Of a stretch of 64,000 bases of DNA, positions 58,098 through 64,000 are shown in pieces (positions within the stretch are counted from its first letter, which is position 1; the number at the start of each line of letters is the position of its first letter). The stretch covers positions 62,001 to 126,000 of the forward strand of contig NZ_FOWX01000009.1 of the NCBI RefSeq assembly GCF_900115555.1, written 5' to 3'. The notes beneath the pieces are model-generated. The model was not told the DNA's origin and searched no databases. It saw only the letters and a program-made list of their open reading frames with translations. The DNA is from Pseudomonas borbori (lineage in GTDB: Bacteria; Pseudomonadota; Gammaproteobacteria; Pseudomonadales; Pseudomonadaceae). A program made the position numbers and the translations under genes.

Positions 58098-58224
58098 CTG
58101 GCTCGCAAGCGCCGCCGGAAAGTTGCCGTTTCGTAGGTTTTTTTCTGGACCATGTGCCGATTGACAAAAAACCGTCTCGGATCGGACGTATAACAGAAAT
58201 ACCGATAAGGGAAGTGAGGCCATC

Positions 58225-58707
58225 ATGCTCGATAGTTGTCAGAACGCCCAGGAACGTTGGGGTGGTGTTCACCTGCTGATCGACCGCTGGTTGCAGGAGC
58301 GTCAGGATCTGGTGGGGGCCTATACGGCCATCAGTAGCTCACCTCAGGCACCGATTACCAATGCGCAAGCCTTGCAGAGGTTCTGCGAAATTCTGGTCGA
58401 CTACGTATCCGCCGGGCATTTCGAGGTCTATGAACAGTTGACCAATGAAGCCAAGGCTTTTGGCGATCAGCGCGGTCTCGACTTGGCCACGCAGATCTAT
58501 CCGCGCATCGAAGTGATCACCGAGGTTGCGCTGGCGTTCAACGATCGCTGCGATAACGGCGATTGTCGCGACAGCGTGTCCCTGGGTGAAGAGCTCCAGC
58601 GTCTGGGGCAACTGCTGCATGAGCGTTTCGAGCTGGAAGACTGCTTGATCGAAGTGCTGCACAACGCGCATCAGCAGCAGGTACAGGCTCCGGTTTCGGT
58701 GCTCTAG
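58225..58707 (+). CDS. algQ: anti-sigma-70 factor AlgQ (Rsd family)
   Basis: A 160-residue all-helical Rsd/AlgQ protein. [20 protein letters not shown] opens the family pattern, and [20 protein letters not shown] is the sigma-contact region. AlgQ binds region 4 of the housekeeping sigma factor and affects alginate and siderophore expression. AAGGGAAGTGAGG precedes the ATG. In P. aeruginosa dsbH lies between hemY and algQ; it is absent here. Confidence 0.94.
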   Translation: MLDSCQNAQERWGGVHLLIDRWLQERQDLVGAYTAISSSPQAPITNAQALQRFCEILVDYVSAGHFEVYEQLTNEAKAFGDQRGLDLATQIYPRIEVITEVALAFNDRCDNGDCRDSVSLGEELQRLGQLLHERFELEDCLIEVLHNAHQQQVQAPVSVL

Positions 58708-58765
58708 CCGGCGGTTTTAATGGTCCTGCCCGGGTTCGCTCTTGTGCAGGGACTCAGCCTCCCAG

Positions 58766-58797
58766 GGGGGGCTGAAGCCGGCCGGCGTTCAGCCCAG
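58766..58797 (+). other. hairpin between algQ and algP
   Basis: GGGCTGAA (58769-58776) and TTCAGCCC (58788-58795) form an 8-bp stem around GCCGGCCGGCG. No T run follows. The 58708-58928 gap holds no gene; P. aeruginosa is recalled to have one here (PA5254). Confidence 0.5.
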
Positions 58798-58928
58798 GCA
58801 TCGCCCATCGACAGATGAGGGCTAGACCGGCTTGTGCGACCCATTCCCTCGATCTCAATGCAGTCGCTAGCGACTGGCGAGTCAGGCGTCTAGTATGACT
58901 CGCATCTACATCCGCCTGGAGGCGCGCC

Positions 58929-59846
58929 ATGTCGGCCACAAAGAATACCAAGAAGAAATCGGTCAGTACCCCGCTGCACTTGCTCCATCAACTCTCCGGC
59001 AGCTTGCTCGAGCATCTTGAGGATGCCTGTTCGCGAGCGCTGATCGATGCTGAAAAGCTGCTCGGCAAGTTGGAGAAGCAGCGCGGCAAGGCCCAGGAAA
59101 AACTGCATAACGCCCGCGTCAAATTGCAGGATGCCGCGGTGGCGGGCAAAACCAAGGCGCAGGCCAAAGCCAAGGATGCGGTGGCCGAACTGGAAGAGTT
59201 GCTCGATACCCTCAAGGGCCGGCAGAGCGAGACCCGCGACTATATCGTCGGGCTCAAGCGCGATGCCCAGGAAAGCCTGAAGCTCGCCCAGGGTGTGGGC
59301 AAGGTCAAGGAGGCCGCCAGCAAGGCGCTGGGCCGCCGTGAAGCCAAGCCCGCCGTCGCCAAGCCTGTCGCGGCCAAAGCTCCGGCAGCCAAGGCCGCGG
59401 CCAAACCGGCGGCGAGCAAGGCGCCCACCAAGGTCACCAGCCCATCTGCCGCCAAGCCCGCGGCCAAGCCCGCGGCTAAGCCTGCAGCAAAACCTGCGGT
59501 CAAGGCCGCTGCCAAGCCGGCAGCCAGTAAAGCTGCCGCCAAGCCGGCCAACAAGGCACCGCTCAAGCCTGCTGTCAAACCAGCCGCCACTACTGCGGTA
59601 GCCGCCAAGCCGGTTGCCAGGGCAGCCGCCAAGCCGGCGGCGAAGAGCAGTGGCAAGCCTGCGCTAGCCAAGCCAGCGCCTGCCAAGGCGCCTGTAGCGG
59701 CCAAAGCGGCGAGCAAGCCAGCGGCGAAACCTGCGGCTAAAGCTGCCGCCAAACTCGCGGCGCCAACCGCGGTTGCCAGCTCGCCGGCCGTGCCTGTCGC
59801 GGCCACTGCCGTACCAGCAGGCGGCACCCCGCCGACAGCGTCCTAA
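58929..59846 (+). CDS. algP: alginate regulatory histone-like protein AlgP
   Basis: A 305-residue basic protein. Residues 1-130 form a helical domain (LHLLHQLSGSLLEHLEDACS, then KLEKQRGKAQEKLHNARVKL). From about 135 onward it is a long run of Lys-Pro-Ala-Ala units resembling the C-terminal tail of eukaryotic histone H1. AlgP (AlgR3) of P. aeruginosa activates algD and binds DNA nonspecifically. Repeat number varies between strains by slippage. It ends 4 bp inside the convergent TIGR02444 gene. Confidence 0.93.
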   Translation: MSATKNTKKKSVSTPLHLLHQLSGSLLEHLEDACSRALIDAEKLLGKLEKQRGKAQEKLHNARVKLQDAAVAGKTKAQAKAKDAVAELEELLDTLKGRQSETRDYIVGLKRDAQESLKLAQGVGKVKEAASKALGRREAKPAVAKPVAAKAPAAKAAAKPAASKAPTKVTSPSAAKPAAKPAAKPAAKPAVKAAAKPAASKAAAKPANKAPLKPAVKPAATTAVAAKPVARAAAKPAAKSSGKPALAKPAPAKAPVAAKAASKPAAKPAAKAAAKLAAPTAVASSPAVPVAATAVPAGGTPPTAS

Positions 59847-60307
59847 ACCTGTCGGGCTGCGGCGTGCAGTAGATGCAGTGCGTCGCGGTCGGCTGCCGTG
59901 TTTACGCTGGCCAGCCTGTGCAGCCAGCCGTGCACGTCCTCGCTCGCAGCGTCTGGCCAGGCGTGGCAGCATGACGCCAGACGTTGCAACTGTTCGCGTT
60001 CGGCTTGCAGTTCAAGCTGTTTGATCTGCTCGCGCAGCGCCGCCAGGGCGCTGTCGTGGTGAGCGGCTGCGCGCCATCGTTGGCGAACGTGCCTGAGGGG
60101 GCTGACCACCTCGCGCTGCCAGGGCTGCGCTAGGGCGCGCAGGCAGTCGGCTCGGACGGCGCTGCAGGCCACGCCGCGACGGCCGAGCCAGGCAGCGCAG
60201 AGCAGCAGGCAGATATCGTTACCCCGGGCCTGCAGGTGCAGGCAGGCGGTCTCGACGCCGGGGCGGCGATAGAGGTCTTCGGCGAAACGCCACAGGTCAG
60301 GATGCAT
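59843..60307 (-). CDS. TIGR02444 family protein (DUF2390)
   Basis: A 154-residue protein. MHPDLWRFAEDLYRRPGVET and CLHLQARGNDICLLLCAAWL are the hallmarks of TIGR02444, found beside algP in pseudomonads. Cys-rich helices and a charged middle suggest a soluble helical protein. Its function is unknown. It converges on algP with a 4-bp overlap. Confidence 0.85.
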   Translation of the reverse strand: MHPDLWRFAEDLYRRPGVETACLHLQARGNDICLLLCAAWLGRRGVACSAVRADCLRALAQPWQREVVSPLRHVRQRWRAAAHHDSALAALREQIKQLELQAEREQLQRLASCCHAWPDAASEDVHGWLHRLASVNTAADRDALHLLHAAARQV

Positions 60308-60337
60308 GGTGCTTTCCGGGTGTGCGGCGGGCGACTC

Positions 60338-60346
60338 TGGTAGACT
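60338..60346 (+). promoter_or_regulatory. extended -10 of the ABC-F gene
   Basis: TGG-TAGACT is an extended -10 with no clear -35. It would start transcription near 60352, only about 6 nt before the ATG at 60358, where no ribosome binding site is visible. Confidence 0.45.
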
Positions 60347-60357
60347 CCGCCGCCATT

Positions 60358-62264
<1,907 letters not shown>

Positions 62265-62268
<4 letters not shown>

Positions 62269-62522
62269 GCGAGCCCGCTCGGGCCGTGCCGATTGTACTG
62301 CCGGTGTGGGTGCGCCGATCTGCGGATCGGCGATTGCGTCGAGGTGATCGAGAGTGCCGCCAAGCCCGATGTCGGCGGCCGGGGCCCGGAGATCAGCCTG
62401 TTCTACACCATCCCGGGTGCGCCGGGCACCGGGGTACAGGGCCCAGCAGCCCGTTCTTTCAGAAAGCCGTGCGCCGTTGGCGCAATGGCGAACGTCCCTC
62501 CACCCGCAAGCTCGAGATTTAA
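62265..62522 (+). pseudogene. small conserved ORF with two compensating frameshifts
   Basis: The first part, MSEPARAVPIVLPVWVR, lies in the frame of a TTG at 62265. The middle, ADLRIGDCVEVIESAAKPDV through SLFYTIPGAPGTGVQGP, lies one base later, and the end, SSPFFQKAVRRWRNGERPSTRKLEI, returns to the first frame and stops at 62520-62522. Joined, the three give an apparent protein of about 85 residues. Shifts fall near 62316-62322 and 62430-62437. It is either a broken gene or carries assembly errors. It lies between the ABC-F and TerC genes and looks coupled to both. Confidence 0.6.
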
Positions 62523-62527
62523 TCCCT

Positions 62528-63292
62528 ATGGAATGGCTGGCCAGCCCTGAACTCTGGGTCGCGTTTCTGACCCTGACCGCCCTGGAAATCGTCCTCGGCA
62601 TCGACAACATCATCTTTATCTCGATCCTGGTCAGCCGCCTGCCCAAGGCCCAGCAACCCAAGGCGCGCTTCTTCGGCCTGGCCCTGGCCATGGGCACGCG
62701 GATCCTGCTGCTGCTGTCGATCAGCTGGGTGATGCGCCTGACCACCGACCTGTTCCAGGTCTTCGGTGAAGGCTTTTCCGGACGCGACCTGATCCTGTTC
62801 TTCGGCGGCCTGTTCCTGCTGTTCAAGAGCACGGCGGAGATCTACCACAGCCTGGAAGGCGAAGAGGAGGCGCAGGGTACGGGCGGCAAGGCCTATGGCT
62901 TCATGGGCATCATCGTGCAGATCGCCATCATCGACATCGTCTTCTCGCTGGATTCGGTGATCACCGCGGTCGGCCTGGTCGACAATGTGCCGGTGATGGT
63001 TGCGGCCATTGTCATCTCGGTGATCGTGATGATGCTCTCGGCTGGCACCATCAGCGACTTTATCGACAAGCACCCGAGCCTGAAGATGCTCGCCCTGTCG
63101 TTCCTGATCGTGGTCGGCACCGTGTTGATCGCCGAAGCCTTCGACGTGCATGTGCCCAAGGGCTACGTCTACTTCGCCATGGCCTTCTCGCTGGCGGTGG
63201 AAGCGGTCAATATCCGCCTGCGCACGGCCCGCGCCCGGGCGCGCAAGGAAGAGCTGGAGTCGGTGCACCTGCGCAAGGGTTCGCCGGACTGA
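62528..63292 (+). CDS. TerC family membrane protein
   Basis: A 254-residue membrane protein with about seven helices. LEIVLGIDNIIFISILVSRL and IAIIDIVFSLDSVITAVGLV carry the paired conserved Asp residues of TerC. The family moves or buffers metal ions such as manganese, and gives tellurite resistance in some hosts. The ATG at 62528 has no strong ribosome binding site and lies 5 bp after the stop of the broken ORF, so coupled translation is likely. Confidence 0.9.
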   Translation: MEWLASPELWVAFLTLTALEIVLGIDNIIFISILVSRLPKAQQPKARFFGLALAMGTRILLLLSISWVMRLTTDLFQVFGEGFSGRDLILFFGGLFLLFKSTAEIYHSLEGEEEAQGTGGKAYGFMGIIVQIAIIDIVFSLDSVITAVGLVDNVPVMVAAIVISVIVMMLSAGTISDFIDKHPSLKMLALSFLIVVGTVLIAEAFDVHVPKGYVYFAMAFSLAVEAVNIRLRTARARARKEELESVHLRKGSPD

Positions 63293-63387
63293 GTTAGCCG
63301 GCTGGGCGTGCAACGCAACAAGGGGTAGGCTAGAGCGCCTGCTTCTGTCCGCAGGCAGCCCTTCATCATTCTGTTCGAGGTATCGCC

Positions 63388-64000
63388 ATGGCACTGGAAA
63401 CCTGGCTTGCGTTCTTCGCCGCCTGTTGGGTCATCAGCCTGTCGCCGGGAGCCGGGGCCATTGCCTCGATGTCCGCCGGGCTGCAATACGGCTTCTGCCG
63501 CGGCTACTGGAATGCCCTGGGTCTGCAGTTGGGCCTGGCCCTGCAGATCGTCATAGTCGCCGCCGGGGTCGGGGCGATTCTCGCCGCATCGGAAGTGGCG
63601 TTCAGCCTGATCAAGTGGTTCGGCGTGGTCTATCTGGTGTACCTCGGCTATCGCCAGTGGCAGGCCTTGCCCAGCGCCATGACGGCGCCGGCCGAGCGTC
63701 CGATCGGTCGGCCGTTGACCCTGGTCCTGCGCGGCTTTCTGGTGAATTTCAGCAACCCCAAGGCCATCGTTTTCATCCTGGCGGTGCTGCCGCAGTTTCT
63801 CGATCCGCAGGCGCCGTTGCTGGTGCAGCACCTGCTGATGGGCGTGACCATGATCGGCGTCGACCTGGTCGTCATGGCCGGCTACACCGGGTTGGCGGCA
63901 CGGGCGCTGCGCGCCTTGCGTGCGCCGCGTCAACAGCGGGTGATGAACCGGACATTCGCCGTGCTGTTCGTCGGTGCCGCCGCGCTGTTGGCCACGGTAC
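63388..64000 (+). CDS. LysE/RhtB family amino acid exporter (partial)
   Basis: At least 204 residues, cut by the window end. WVISLSPGAGAIASMSAGLQ and GFLVNFSNPKAIVFILAVLP are the LysE/RhtB signatures, with five or six predicted helices. It exports an amino acid such as homoserine or threonine; leucine export (LeuE) is possible. CGAGG precedes the ATG. A small GCCTGC / GCAGGC hairpin (63337-63356) lies between it and the TerC gene. Confidence 0.88.
   Translation, partial: MALETWLAFFAACWVISLSPGAGAIASMSAGLQYGFCRGYWNALGLQLGLALQIVIVAAGVGAILAASEVAFSLIKWFGVVYLVYLGYRQWQALPSAMTAPAERPIGRPLTLVLRGFLVNFSNPKAIVFILAVLPQFLDPQAPLLVQHLLMGVTMIGVDLVVMAGYTGLAARALRALRAPRQQRVMNRTFAVLFVGAAALLATV

Noticed and set aside
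57764..58153. Minus-strand frame in the hemY-algQ gap, considered as a dsbH remnant
   Set aside because: Its translation has no CxxC motifs or membrane helices of DsbB/DsbH and no ribosome binding site.
58161..58194. TTGACA and TATAAC before algQ
   Set aside because: Each box is good but they are 22 bp apart, too far for a sigma-70 promoter.
59330..59780. Repetitive DNA that could suggest a CRISPR or satellite array
   Set aside because: The repeats are in-frame KPAA codons inside algP, with no spacers or uniform unit.

Overview
The window is a GC-rich chromosomal stretch of a Pseudomonas, most like the P. aeruginosa / P. alcaligenes / P. stutzeri side of the genus. Gene content and order follow the P. 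aeruginosa region between rpmBG and the algP/hemCD block: dadRAX, pauR, cytochrome c5, rep, comM, glnK-amtB, sutA, xerC, dapF-lysA, cyaY, rnk, cyaA, argH, algZ-algR, hemCDXY, algQ and algP. This assignment comes from recognising the proteins and the synteny; no database search was possible.

Layout. 1-0.9 kb: ribosomal proteins L28 and L33. 0.9-13.5 kb: amine, polyamine and D-alanine catabolism, with an omega-transaminase and cupin diverging from an aldehyde dehydrogenase, an MFS transporter, a MocR regulator, a DUF1127 protein, a PuuB/PauB-like oxidase, dadR diverging from dadA-ridA-dadX, and a PauR-like regulator. 13.7-23.6 kb: cytochrome c5, rep-xpt, a GGDEF-EAL protein, a MATE pump with a LysR regulator, comM and ubiK. 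23.7-27.1 kb: glnK with two consecutive ammonium transporter genes behind a sigma-54 promoter and two NtrC-like sites. 27.3-37.4 kb: sutA, a HAD phosphatase, xerC, DUF484, dapF, lysA and lptM, then cyaY, a DUF1289 gene, rnk, cyaA and two small conserved genes.

The least ordinary part is 37.4-50.1 kb. It holds a membrane GGDEF-EAL protein with a PilJ/NarX-like sensor domain overlapping a chemoreceptor gene, with an Anr-like class II promoter upstream. Next come a tightly overlapped operon (periplasmic binding protein, permease, ATPase, CopD-like membrane protein, TonB-dependent receptor), a divergent Dnr-like Crp/Fnr regulator, and NnrS. The shared theme is low oxygen and nitrogen oxides. I infer an uptake and behaviour module tied to denitrification whose transported substrate is unknown. 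From 50.1 kb core genes return: argH, algZ-algR, hemC-hemD-hemX-hemY, algQ, algP, an ABC-F ATPase, a frameshifted small ORF, a TerC protein and a LysE/RhtB exporter cut by the window end.

Two families of dispersed imperfect palindromes sit between genes and touch gene ends: they supply the stop codon of the MATE gene, surround the TTG start of xerC, and abut the remnant of a lost diguanylate cyclase gene. No rRNA, tRNA, CRISPR array, transposase or prophage gene was seen.
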